A stretch of 64,000 nucleotides of DNA from Paenibacillus eucommiae. Its GTDB lineage: Bacteria; Bacillota; Bacilli; Paenibacillales; NBRC-103111. The stretch spans positions 186,001 through 250,000 of the forward strand of contig NZ_JAGGLB010000001.1 of the NCBI RefSeq assembly GCF_017874215.1. The letters run 5' to 3'. The notes below the pieces were generated by a model. It saw only the letters and a list, made by a program, of their open reading frames with translations. It was not told the DNA's origin and did no database searches. This document shows, piece by piece, positions 42,803 to 50,677 of this stretch (positions are counted from its first letter, which is position 1; each line of letters opens with the position of its first letter). The position numbers and the translations under genes are program-made.

Positions 42803-44140
42803 TTAATTTAGGCATGTGAAACCAAGTGAGAACAAACGATTAGCGTTGTCATGCAATAATTTCCCTGCTATTGACACCGCCTGTTCTTCTGTAAGGAGAC
42901 GATTTTCAATTTTTTGAATCAATACTTTAGCGATCAAATCCTTGACATACATAGTGCCGCCATACAAGGTTTCCAAATGAAAAACATCGCAGCCAAATGT
43001 AATTTTATTGGACGGCACCATATCCAAACATACGCTGAGCCACTGCGCAGCCGCCTCGTAAGAAATTATCGTCAAATAACTCATGTTGATAAATACGTTA
43101 GGTGTGTTGGCTGCTATTACCGACATTTCTCCAAGATGCGGATACCCGCCATGCATGAATTCAAAGTTGACATTGGGAAAGCGTTTTAGAGTCCCTTCCA
43201 TGTAGATGGGGTTGAGATCCTGCAATGACAGCTCTCCCCAGCGCATCCCAGTATGAAACTGGACAGGAATCTGGTGTTTTTCAGCGAGTTCCAATATTCG
43301 ATAAGAAATGTAATTGCTCAACTGTTTCTTTTCTTCCTCTGTTCGTTCTTTCTTGAATGCTTTGCGAGCCGTTTCTTTATCGATCTCATCGTAATCTAAC
43401 CGGCGGAAGTAGGCTTCACTAAATTTAAATCCTTTGACGCTGTACTTTGTAACAAAGAAATCAGCTAGTTTCTCCAAAAATATTTCGTATTCTTCCAAAG
43501 AGTTGTAGGAAACGTTAACGAGTTGAGCGTACTTTTCCGTGACTGCTGCAAAAGGATCCATGGCATATGAATCGAAAGTAGCAATTCGCGTAAAACAGCG
43601 CTGATCAGATGCCAAATCTGCTTGCGATAATTGCTGCAAATAACCTCCGTAGTAATAAGCACCTGCGTCAGTCCCCATATTCAATAGGGAAGTACGGATT
43701 TGCAATCGGTCAAACACCTCGACCATCCATTCATAGCGGTTTTCATAAGCCTTCTGCATCCTATTCTCTAACGAATCCCAGTTATTTTCATTCAGTTTTC
43801 GTACATCAAAGCCGTAGAGCTCCTCCATACCTCGCGCCATCCAATTATAGGACACGGTATTTTCAATATTATGCATATAATGCAGCAAAGACTTCCGCGA
43901 AGCTATCGTTTCCATCCGTCCAGAGACGATATCATTGAGCAGGCTTGCGGGCATGCCTGACGATAACAAAGCGATACGATTTTCCGGTCCAGTAATCGTT
44001 TCGATCAGTAAAGAAATTGGGATACTCATATCCTGATTTCTTCCATGAGTCATAATATCCGGATGTATGATATGATCATGACTATCGATTACCGGTAACG
44101 ACTCAATTATTAGTCTTAGTGAATCATAATGGCTGCTCAC
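42803..44140 (-). CDS. Amidohydrolase-superfamily metalloenzyme
   Basis: A 445-residue protein starting at a GTG (44140) with AAGGAGGT well placed upstream. The metal-binding Asp-Ser-His-Asp-His is at residues 18-22. A barrel His in Gln-Phe-His-Thr-Gly is near residue 292, His-Gly-Gly-Tyr is near 330, and a late Phe-Gly-Cys-Asp is near 380. The order and spacing fit the Amidohydro-rel (PF04909) branch, with some resemblance to uronate isomerases, which also open with a His-x-His motif. It could be a lactonase, decarboxylase or isomerase of the imported sugar acid. It lies between the FG-GAP gene and the aldolase gene with short gaps. Confidence 0.82.
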   Translation of the reverse strand: MSSHYDSLRLIIESLPVIDSHDHIIHPDIMTHGRNQDMSIPISLLIETITGPENRIALLSSGMPASLLNDIVSGRMETIASRKSLLHYMHNIENTVSYNWMARGMEELYGFDVRKLNENNWDSLENRMQKAYENRYEWMVEVFDRLQIRTSLLNMGTDAGAYYYGGYLQQLSQADLASDQRCFTRIATFDSYAMDPFAAVTEKYAQLVNVSYNSLEEYEIFLEKLADFFVTKYSVKGFKFSEAYFRRLDYDEIDKETARKAFKKERTEEEKKQLSNYISYRILELAEKHQIPVQFHTGMRWGELSLQDLNPIYMEGTLKRFPNVNFEFMHGGYPHLGEMSVIAANTPNVFINMSYLTIISYEAAAQWLSVCLDMVPSNKITFGCDVFHLETLYGGTMYVKDLIAKVLIQKIENRLLTEEQAVSIAGKLLHDNANRLFSLGFTCLN

Positions 44141-44170
44141 TTATCCATACCTCCTTATTCTAATAGCCTC

Positions 44171-46924
44171 CTACAAAGCGATGTCCACCCTGCTAATCCG
44201 AGGAGTACCGCAGTCATTGACAGCGCCAAGCACCAGCCGGTATTGCAACCAGCGTCCAGAACACGGTTGCTGGAGACTATCGCCGCTTTGTTCAAACCAG
44301 GTGCCCTCGCCATCAGGACCCATCCAGCTTGCGCTCTGCAGCGCTTCCTGCTGATCAGCGGTACGGAGCTGTGCCTTCACCCACGTTTTGTGCGGGATTT
44401 CACCGGTCCAGGCTATCCCAGTGACCACTTCGCCATCAGGAATCCGGATATACCGGGATTCATATATTTCCTCCGGCCCCCGATCCATCAGGTTGCCGAT
44501 ATCGGAATGGGTGATGCCATGTGGCCCAAGCGTCGGCAGACTCGTGCGGTTCCGTTCGGAGAAGCCCTCGGGTCCGTTCCACCAGACGTAGGACTGTCCC
44601 GGATGATTGCCATATGTTTTGTGATTCGTAACAGCCAGATCGATGTAGCCGTCCTCGTTGAAATCTGCCGCGAGCGCTCCCGAAGCGGAATGATGGAATA
44701 GACGGGTGCAGTTATCAGCCGAGTAATAACCGCCCTCCTTTCCCCAATATAAATAAGAGTTCAAATCACGCGTCCGCAGCCCATGATAGCAGGCGACGAA
44801 AATGTCCAGAATGCCATCATTATTAAAATCGGCAATCGTCATATCAACCGCAAAGTTTGCGGGCAGTTGCGTCCTGCGCGCATTGGAAAATCCTTCAGGT
44901 CCTCCCCAATAAATATACACAAAGGTCCGGTACGGATCCCCCGGATCGTCGCCGGTAGTCCCGCCGACAACAAGGTCCAGCCAGCCGTTCCCGTTCAGAT
45001 CGGCCGCTCTTGACGATACGGTCGGCCCGGACAGAAGCGCGGTGAAGCGATCATTCGAATATCCATCCGGTCCGCCCCACAAGATAAGGGTCCGCCCTGA
45101 ATTGCCGCAATCCGGCACGACTATATCCAGCCAGCCATTCCGGTTGAAGTCTCCAAGCGTCATATATCTTGGCTGTGTCATATGAAAGCCCGGAAATTCT
45201 AGTTTGATCCGCGTAGGCTCGGAAGCAAATCCGTCTTCACTGCCATAGAAAATAAGCAGTTCATCATTGTTATGGCCTACGGTCACAAGATCCAGATATC
45301 CGTCCTGGTTCAAGTCCGCCACACAGCCGCTCATATTGAAGCGCGTAGGAAGCTCAATCCTGCGATCTTCCGTATAGCCATCCGTACCGCCGTAGTAAAT
45401 ATAGGACCCTCTTTCCAGGTGCATGGCGTTCTCATTGCAGTTGGCGATAAAAATATCCGGATACCCGTTATCATTGAAATCGGCCATTTTCACTTCCGTA
45501 GCTGCCCAGCTAGGCAGCTCCGTACGGCGATCCGCCTTAAAGCCATCAGGCCCGCCGGTATAGAAATAAGTGGGGACATCCCCCAGAATCCGGTTGGACA
45601 AATGGTTGATAAACAACACCTGGGATCTGTCCTGTGCCGGAGCTCTCATAATAAAAACATCCATCGCACAATGCGTTGGCAATCGTACAGGCTCGGGATC
45701 AATTCCTCCCGCTGTGCCCTTATAAATCAGCGATTCGAAACTGTACATCCGCTCTGTTTTATCCTGACAAAAGACCACATCGCTGCAGCCGCTGCCACTT
45801 AGATCACCGAGCTTGACATCATTGACACTTGTTGTCGCCACCTTTGTACGGCGTTCATTGGAGTAGCCGGATTCTGAGCCCCAGTAAATCCACGAGAACT
45901 GTCCGCCGCTTTCATCCGCTTGTCTGGAGGCAATCACGATATCCTCATAGCCGTTGCCGTTAATGTCACCGACCGCCGCACTGATGCAGGAGCCACTCTC
46001 AAGCGCCAGCACGCATTTCAGCGTTCTATCCGCCCCACAAGAGAGGAACAAGGCCTTGTCTTCCTGGCCAAGAAAGAGATGCGGCCTGTTCTGCAGAGCC
46101 ACGATTTTGAGACGCAGAGCCTCAGGCACCGCATATACAGTCAGCGTTCCTGCGCCGGCTCCGCTTGCGGCCTGATCGATGCCTGCTTCGATGCTTCCCG
46201 AACCCGTCAGCTCCGGATCAATCCGGGTATGGCGGTCCGCCTGTATGCCGTCAGGTCCACCCCAATACACCCGGACCGAATTGTCTTTGGAGCGAATAAC
46301 AAGCTCCTCATACCCGTCTCCGTCCAGATCCTGCGCAGCAAGCGAATCAAGATCATGAGACAGCGGGATATCAACGAACCCGTTCGCCTTAAAGCCATGC
46401 TCATCCTGATAAAAAATGCGCAATTGCTCCCTGCTGATGAAGGCAATATCCTTCCGGCCATCGCCGTTGAAGTCGCCGATCTCCACATCTTTACAGGCTG
46501 GCGCCCACAGCTGCAGTCTGTATTTGGAGCTTAGTCCTTCTTCCGAGCCGTAATAAATCTGAGCGTAGACTTCGTTGGACACGCCATCGTATTGATTGGC
46601 AATGACCACATCGTCAAAGCCGTTATTCGTGAGATCGCCCACCGCAGCCGCATAAGCGCCATCAGTCGGCAGCTCAATCCGCTCCCCGTTTTCCAGCGGA
46701 TTCACATACAGGTAGGCCGGAACCCGCGTTTCGTCATCATGGGAATTCACGAAGGGCAGATCGACGTAGCCGTCTCCGTTCATATCGAAATGATGGATAC
46801 GCTGAATGATTCCCTGTTTTGATACATAGAGATTGTGGCCTGCATTGCCAAATGTGCCAAGCCTAAATTGGTCAAATCCGCTATCTGTTATTTTCCTGTT
46901 AAGCACTTCTGTCATTCCTTCCAT
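44171..46924 (-). CDS. Cytosolic FG-GAP/VCBS-repeat beta-propeller protein
   Basis: A 917-residue protein with at least twelve Asp-x-(Asp/Asn)-x-(Asp/Asn)-Gly calcium loops (for example Asp-Phe-Asn-Gly-Asp-Gly-Arg-Lys-Asp). Each is followed by a hydrophobic strand and often a Tyr-(Trp/Tyr)-Gly-(Gly/Ser)-x-(Asp/Glu)-Gly turn, so it should fold as one or two large propellers. The last 100 residues form a separate beta domain. There is no signal peptide or membrane helix, which is unusual for this repeat class, and no catalytic motif was recognised. It lies between the ABC permeases and the amidohydrolase, so it is probably a sugar-binding or lyase-like component of the pathway. Start choice between ATG 46924 and 46915 is uncertain. 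Confidence 0.82.
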   Translation of the reverse strand: MEGMTEVLNRKITDSGFDQFRLGTFGNAGHNLYVSKQGIIQRIHHFDMNGDGYVDLPFVNSHDDETRVPAYLYVNPLENGERIELPTDGAYAAAVGDLTNNGFDDVVIANQYDGVSNEVYAQIYYGSEEGLSSKYRLQLWAPACKDVEIGDFNGDGRKDIAFISREQLRIFYQDEHGFKANGFVDIPLSHDLDSLAAQDLDGDGYEELVIRSKDNSVRVYWGGPDGIQADRHTRIDPELTGSGSIEAGIDQAASGAGAGTLTVYAVPEALRLKIVALQNRPHLFLGQEDKALFLSCGADRTLKCVLALESGSCISAAVGDINGNGYEDIVIASRQADESGGQFSWIYWGSESGYSNERRTKVATTSVNDVKLGDLSGSGCSDVVFCQDKTERMYSFESLIYKGTAGGIDPEPVRLPTHCAMDVFIMRAPAQDRSQVLFINHLSNRILGDVPTYFYTGGPDGFKADRRTELPSWAATEVKMADFNDNGYPDIFIANCNENAMHLERGSYIYYGGTDGYTEDRRIELPTRFNMSGCVADLNQDGYLDLVTVGHNNDELLIFYGSEDGFASEPTRIKLEFPGFHMTQPRYMTLGDFNRNGWLDIVVPDCGNSGRTLILWGGPDGYSNDRFTALLSGPTVSSRAADLNGNGWLDLVVGGTTGDDPGDPYRTFVYIYWGGPEGFSNARRTQLPANFAVDMTIADFNNDGILDIFVACYHGLRTRDLNSYLYWGKEGGYYSADNCTRLFHHSASGALAADFNEDGYIDLAVTNHKTYGNHPGQSYVWWNGPEGFSERNRTSLPTLGPHGITHSDIGNLMDRGPEEIYESRYIRIPDGEVVTGIAWTGEIPHKTWVKAQLRTADQQEALQSASWMGPDGEGTWFEQSGDSLQQPCSGRWLQYRLVLGAVNDCGTPRISRVDIAL

Positions 46925-46936
46925 AATGTCAATTTC

Positions 46937-47827
46937 TTATTCTTTAACAGACCCCACCATCATTCCCTTGACAAAATACTTTTGCAGTAAGGGATAGAGG
47001 CCAATGATTGGCAAAATAGAGAAAATAATGATGGCGTATTTCAATTGCTCCTGGTAGGAGGCCTTTTCCCCGTAGGACAAGCTTTGCATCTCATTGATCA
47101 TTTTGCCTGATTCTCCGGACACAAGTATTTTCATTAAATACAGCTGCAGGGGATGCTTATCCGTATCCATGATGTAGATTAAGGCAGAGAAATAAGAGTT
47201 CCAGTAACTAACCGCCCCATATAAAGCAACAACAGCGATAATGGGCATAGACAGCGGGATAATGATTCTAATCAAGATGCCTATATGTCTACTGCCGTCG
47301 ATTTTTGCTGATTCGATCAGGCTGGCGGGTATGGTTTTAAAGAAAGTTCTCGCAATAATGATATACCACGCGCTTACCGCTCCAGGAAGTACCAGAGACC
47401 ACAGGGAATTAATGAGGCCCAGAGACTTAATCAACAAATAGGAAGGGATCATACCTCCGCTAAAAAACATCGTAAATGTGATCAAAACCATAAAAAATCG
47501 CTTAAATGGCATTTCATCTCTCGACAAGGGGTACGAGGCAAGCACCGTTGTTATAATGTTCAATAAGGTACCTACAACAACAATCCAGATCGTGTTGCCA
47601 AGCTTTCTCCATATTTCAGCACTCTGAAAAATCAGCTTATACGACTCAAGGCTGAATCCGACAGGGAACAGCTTGATCCTGCCCGAAACTACAGCTCCGG
47701 GATCACTAACAGACATGCTGAACACATAAAGAAAGGGGTAAAATGTTAGGATAATAGTAACTATGGCTATGAAATAAACGGCAATATCCATCCCTGCATC
47801 CGTACGTATTCGTTTGTTGATTACCAT
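46937..47827 (-). CDS. Carbohydrate ABC permease, YtcP/LplC type (system 3)
   Basis: A 296-residue MalG-like membrane protein with six predicted helices. The EAA loop reads Glu-Ser-Ala-Lys-Ile-Asp-Gly-Ser near residue 178, followed by Ile-Ile-Ile-Pro-Leu-Ser-Met-Pro. The C terminus Gly-Ser-Val-Lys-Glu departs slightly from the usual Ser-Ile/Leu-Lys-Gly. It overlaps the upstream permease gene by 7 nt, implying translational coupling. The FG-GAP gene begins 12 nt after it, which ties that protein firmly to this transporter. Confidence 0.92.
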   Translation of the reverse strand: MVINKRIRTDAGMDIAVYFIAIVTIILTFYPFLYVFSMSVSDPGAVVSGRIKLFPVGFSLESYKLIFQSAEIWRKLGNTIWIVVVGTLLNIITTVLASYPLSRDEMPFKRFFMVLITFTMFFSGGMIPSYLLIKSLGLINSLWSLVLPGAVSAWYIIIARTFFKTIPASLIESAKIDGSRHIGILIRIIIPLSMPIIAVVALYGAVSYWNSYFSALIYIMDTDKHPLQLYLMKILVSGESGKMINEMQSLSYGEKASYQEQLKYAIIIFSILPIIGLYPLLQKYFVKGMMVGSVKE

Positions 47828-48735
47828 AAGCTTTCCGCTCCTGCTCTTTTGCTCATATGATTGAAAAACAACAGCAGCATAAAATTCAGAACTTGATTAA
47901 AAAGGCCGACTGCTGTAGCAAAGCTGTATTCTCCGCCCTGAATGCCAAGCCTGTAAACATACGTCGACACTACATCGGCGACCCCATAAGTCGTCGGATT
48001 GTACATCAAAACAATTTTCTCGAAACCGACATTTAAAATGCTGCCCAGGTTTAACAACAGAAGAATCATAATTGTAGTAAATATGCCCGGGATTGAAATG
48101 TATCTCATTTGCTGCACGCGGCTTGCACCATCGATCTTCGCAGCCTCATATAAGGTTGGATCAACGGCGGTCAATGCTGCCAGGAAAATAATCGCATTCC
48201 AGCCGAGATTCTGCCATAATCCCGAAAAAATGTACAAGGGCTTAAACCACTGCTCGCTGTTAAAAAAATTGATCGGCTCCATGCCGAGCTCTCTCAGTAT
48301 CGTATTGACGATGCCGCTATCTACGCTTAGAAAATTATACATCATCCCTACAACAACAACTGTGGACATAAAATAGGGGAAATAGCTAATCGACTGTGTA
48401 ATTCTCTTGAAGTACTTCCCTCTGATTTCATTGATGGCCAAGGCAAAGATAATGGGTAGAGGAAATTGAACCAGCAAAGATAATACGCTGATCACAAAGG
48501 TGTTTTTTAATGATCTCCAGAAATATGGAGAATGGAGAAATTGATCGAACCATTTCAAGCCGACCCAAGGACTGTTAAATATCGTAAGTCCGGGCTTCAG
48601 ATCCTTAAACGCTATAATTAATCCATACATTGGAATGTAAGAAAATAGGATCAGAAGCAGTATCGCAGGAGCCAATAAGAAAAATAATTCACGCTCTCTA
48701 TAAACTTCCTTGAACCGCATCGATAGCAATTTCAT
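47821..48735 (-). CDS. Carbohydrate ABC permease, LplB/YteP type (system 3)
   Basis: A MalF-like permease of about 304 residues from ATG 48735, which has AGGGAG 8 nt upstream; an in-frame ATG at 48768 lies inside the intergenic stem-loop and is less likely. The family phrase Ser-Tyr-Ile-Pro-Met-Tyr-Gly follows helix 1. The EAA loop reads Glu-Ala-Ala-Lys-Ile-Asp-Gly-Ala, and the C terminus is Ala-Glu-Ser-Leu-Trp. It forms the membrane channel with the next gene product. Confidence 0.92.
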   Translation of the reverse strand: MKLLSMRFKEVYRERELFFLLAPAILLLILFSYIPMYGLIIAFKDLKPGLTIFNSPWVGLKWFDQFLHSPYFWRSLKNTFVISVLSLLVQFPLPIIFALAINEIRGKYFKRITQSISYFPYFMSTVVVVGMMYNFLSVDSGIVNTILRELGMEPINFFNSEQWFKPLYIFSGLWQNLGWNAIIFLAALTAVDPTLYEAAKIDGASRVQQMRYISIPGIFTTIMILLLLNLGSILNVGFEKIVLMYNPTTYGVADVVSTYVYRLGIQGGEYSFATAVGLFNQVLNFMLLLFFNHMSKRAGAESLW

Positions 48736-48765
48736 ATGGGCTTCTCCCTGACTTCTCTTTAGTTT

Positions 48766-48805
48766 CATCTATGGAATACTGCTCTTCAGCAGCATTCCAT
48801 AGATG
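48766..48805 (-). other. Intercistronic stem-loop between lipoprotein and permease genes (system 3)
   Basis: Perfect 12-bp arms CATCTATGGAAT / ATTCCATAGATG enclose a 16-nt loop containing a GCTG...CAGC-type inner pair. It lies just after the lipoprotein stop codon. A stem here usually protects the upstream mRNA and lowers expression of the permeases. Confidence 0.7.
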
Positions 48806-48819
48806 TTTTCAAGCAGTGT

Positions 48820-50433
48820 TTATTTACTTCTGGCATCAACTTTCTGGTAAATTTCTACCATTTTGTCGATACCTTTGTCGTTTAACGTCTTAACGAAGCT
48901 GTCAAACTCATCAATCGGTTTGTTGCCAACTAATATTTTCGCTAATGTTTCACTAATATATGTTTCCAGCTGCGTGTGTATATCTTTGATCTGGCCCGAT
49001 TCTTCAGAAGTAAAGCGGTATCTCTTTTCCGGATCCCGGATAACCCCGGCCTCTTCATATCTTTTTATCCCCTCTGTTATCCAGGGATGATCCTTTAGTT
49101 GTATTTCCGAAATTTTCTCATGTGCCGAAGGATCAATAATTTTGGGAAGTACAGGCTGTACCCCCAGGGAAAGAAGCACATCACTTGGAGTTAGGCCTTC
49201 CGGATTGTTCAATACAAAATCAGTAGATTGCTTGACACCCCCCTCTTCTTCATAAGACATCCCCTTAATTCCCCAATTGACTAAGCTCGATCCCTCAGGA
49301 TCGGCAAAAATATAGTCTATAAACCGGGTGGCAGCTTCAACGTTTTTGCTGTTTTTGGAGACAAAGAACTCCCCGTCTAATCCGCTGTAGGAGCGCATTC
49401 CCCGGTCGCCCCGAGGTCCCTTAAGCGGCAGCATTACGGTCCACTTGGCATCGAGGCCGGGATTGGCTTCTTTAATCTTGTTCAGATAGTCGGGACCGAG
49501 AGCATCAAAAATAACCCCTGTTCTATTATCCGTAATTAGCTTCTGATAGCCTTCCGCCGACACATTCAGAATGTCCTGATTCATTAATTTTTCTGTGTAC
49601 AGCTTGCTTGCAAAGGCCATTGTTTCCTTGAATTCCGGTCTTGTCAAATAAGTGTAAAATTGACCATTCTCGTCTTGGCCGAGATAATCCCATGGTTGTG
49701 CGGTATTAATCCCATAAGCATGCATCAAATAAAACCAGACGTAATTCACATAGTTAAAGGCTGCGGGTACTTCGTCTTTCTTCTTATTTCCGTTCGGATC
49801 TAGATCCCGGAACGCTTTTAGCACTTCATAGAATTCGTCCATCGTTTCCGGTACCTTCAAATTCAGCGTATCCAGCCAGTCCTGCCTGATTAACCAGCCC
49901 ATTTTGGGAGGCTGATTGACAGAGGGCAGGAAATAGACCTTCCCGTCAGGCGAGGTGACAGCCGCTTTCAGAACCGGATTGCTTTCAATCGCTTTTTTCG
50001 TATTCGGCATGGTGGTGTCAAAATAATCACTCAAGGCCACCACCGCCCCATTTTTCCCAAGCTCCTCCGGGCTTTGCTGCCAGGTCGCGAAGATGTCCGG
50101 CATGTCGGCTCCCGCGGAAAGCTTGATTTTCAAAGCATCCTCAAAGCCTGCGGATGGCATCAGCTGCCACTTCAATTTGACATTCAAGTTTTTTTCAATT
50201 TCTTTAAATACGGGCAAATCCTGATCATAATTCTTTTTTACATAAGGACTGTCAATGGTAAAGATACTGATTTCTGCCGGCTCAGCGGACTGGCCTGCTG
50301 TAGGCTTTGTTGAACTCCCGGGACTGCTGCTTGCGTTATCGCCCGGATTTTTTGCCGTGCTGCAGCCTGCCAGCAGGATGAACATAGCTAGCATAAAGAC
50401 AGAAAGCCTGATAATAGGTGTTCTTCTTGTCAT
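48820..50433 (-). CDS. ABC sugar-binding lipoprotein (system 3)
   Basis: An extracellular binding protein of about 537 residues. The start at ATG 50433 has AAAGGGG 9 nt upstream; the longer in-frame start at 50496 would cut into the leader. The lipobox is Leu-Leu-Ala-Gly-Cys (Cys near residue 24), and a Ser/Pro/Gly-rich tether follows. The body matches the YtcQ/LipO class, with Ser-Ala-Gly-Ala-Asp-Met-Pro-Asp. It is the first gene after the AraC pair and has its own promoter and cre-like site, so the transporter operon can be switched separately from the regulators. The ligand is unknown. Confidence 0.9.
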   Translation of the reverse strand: MTRRTPIIRLSVFMLAMFILLAGCSTAKNPGDNASSSPGSSTKPTAGQSAEPAEISIFTIDSPYVKKNYDQDLPVFKEIEKNLNVKLKWQLMPSAGFEDALKIKLSAGADMPDIFATWQQSPEELGKNGAVVALSDYFDTTMPNTKKAIESNPVLKAAVTSPDGKVYFLPSVNQPPKMGWLIRQDWLDTLNLKVPETMDEFYEVLKAFRDLDPNGNKKKDEVPAAFNYVNYVWFYLMHAYGINTAQPWDYLGQDENGQFYTYLTRPEFKETMAFASKLYTEKLMNQDILNVSAEGYQKLITDNRTGVIFDALGPDYLNKIKEANPGLDAKWTVMLPLKGPRGDRGMRSYSGLDGEFFVSKNSKNVEAATRFIDYIFADPEGSSLVNWGIKGMSYEEEGGVKQSTDFVLNNPEGLTPSDVLLSLGVQPVLPKIIDPSAHEKISEIQLKDHPWITEGIKRYEEAGVIRDPEKRYRFTSEESGQIKDIHTQLETYISETLAKILVGNKPIDEFDSFVKTLNDKGIDKMVEIYQKVDARSK

Positions 50434-50503
50434 CGGACATAACCCCTTTATTAAAGTTATTGGGATGGATCGAAAAATGGATCGAATCAGCATCAATCCG
50501 TTT

Positions 50504-50517
50504 TGAGAGCGCTCTCA
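50504..50517 (-). promoter_or_regulatory. Perfect palindromic cre-like site before ABC system 3
   Basis: TGAGAGCGCTCTCA is a perfect 14-bp palindrome matching the cre form TGNNANCGNTNNCA. It sits just downstream of the -10 box at 50524, where CcpA would block transcription. Confidence 0.6.
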
Positions 50518-50523
50518 CGAATG

Positions 50524-50553
50524 ATTGTATCACCCCCGTCTAACCTTTGTTAA
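50524..50553 (-). promoter_or_regulatory. Promoter of the ABC system 3 operon
   Basis: On the minus strand TTAACA (50548-50553), an 18-nt spacer and TACAAT (50524-50529) lie about 90 nt before the lipoprotein start. The surrounding CATTAACAAAGGT is repeated at the sialidase/SLH promoter (about 40046-40058). Confidence 0.6.
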
Positions 50554-50677
50554 TGAGGGTAATTTGATAGGTGAAATCATCCCATTTCCTTGCTCCATCA
50601 AGGGAAAACTCCACTTGATCCGGAGCTGAATCGACTATTTTTTACTTATATACTTTTGCAAAAACAGCTTATTTGGA

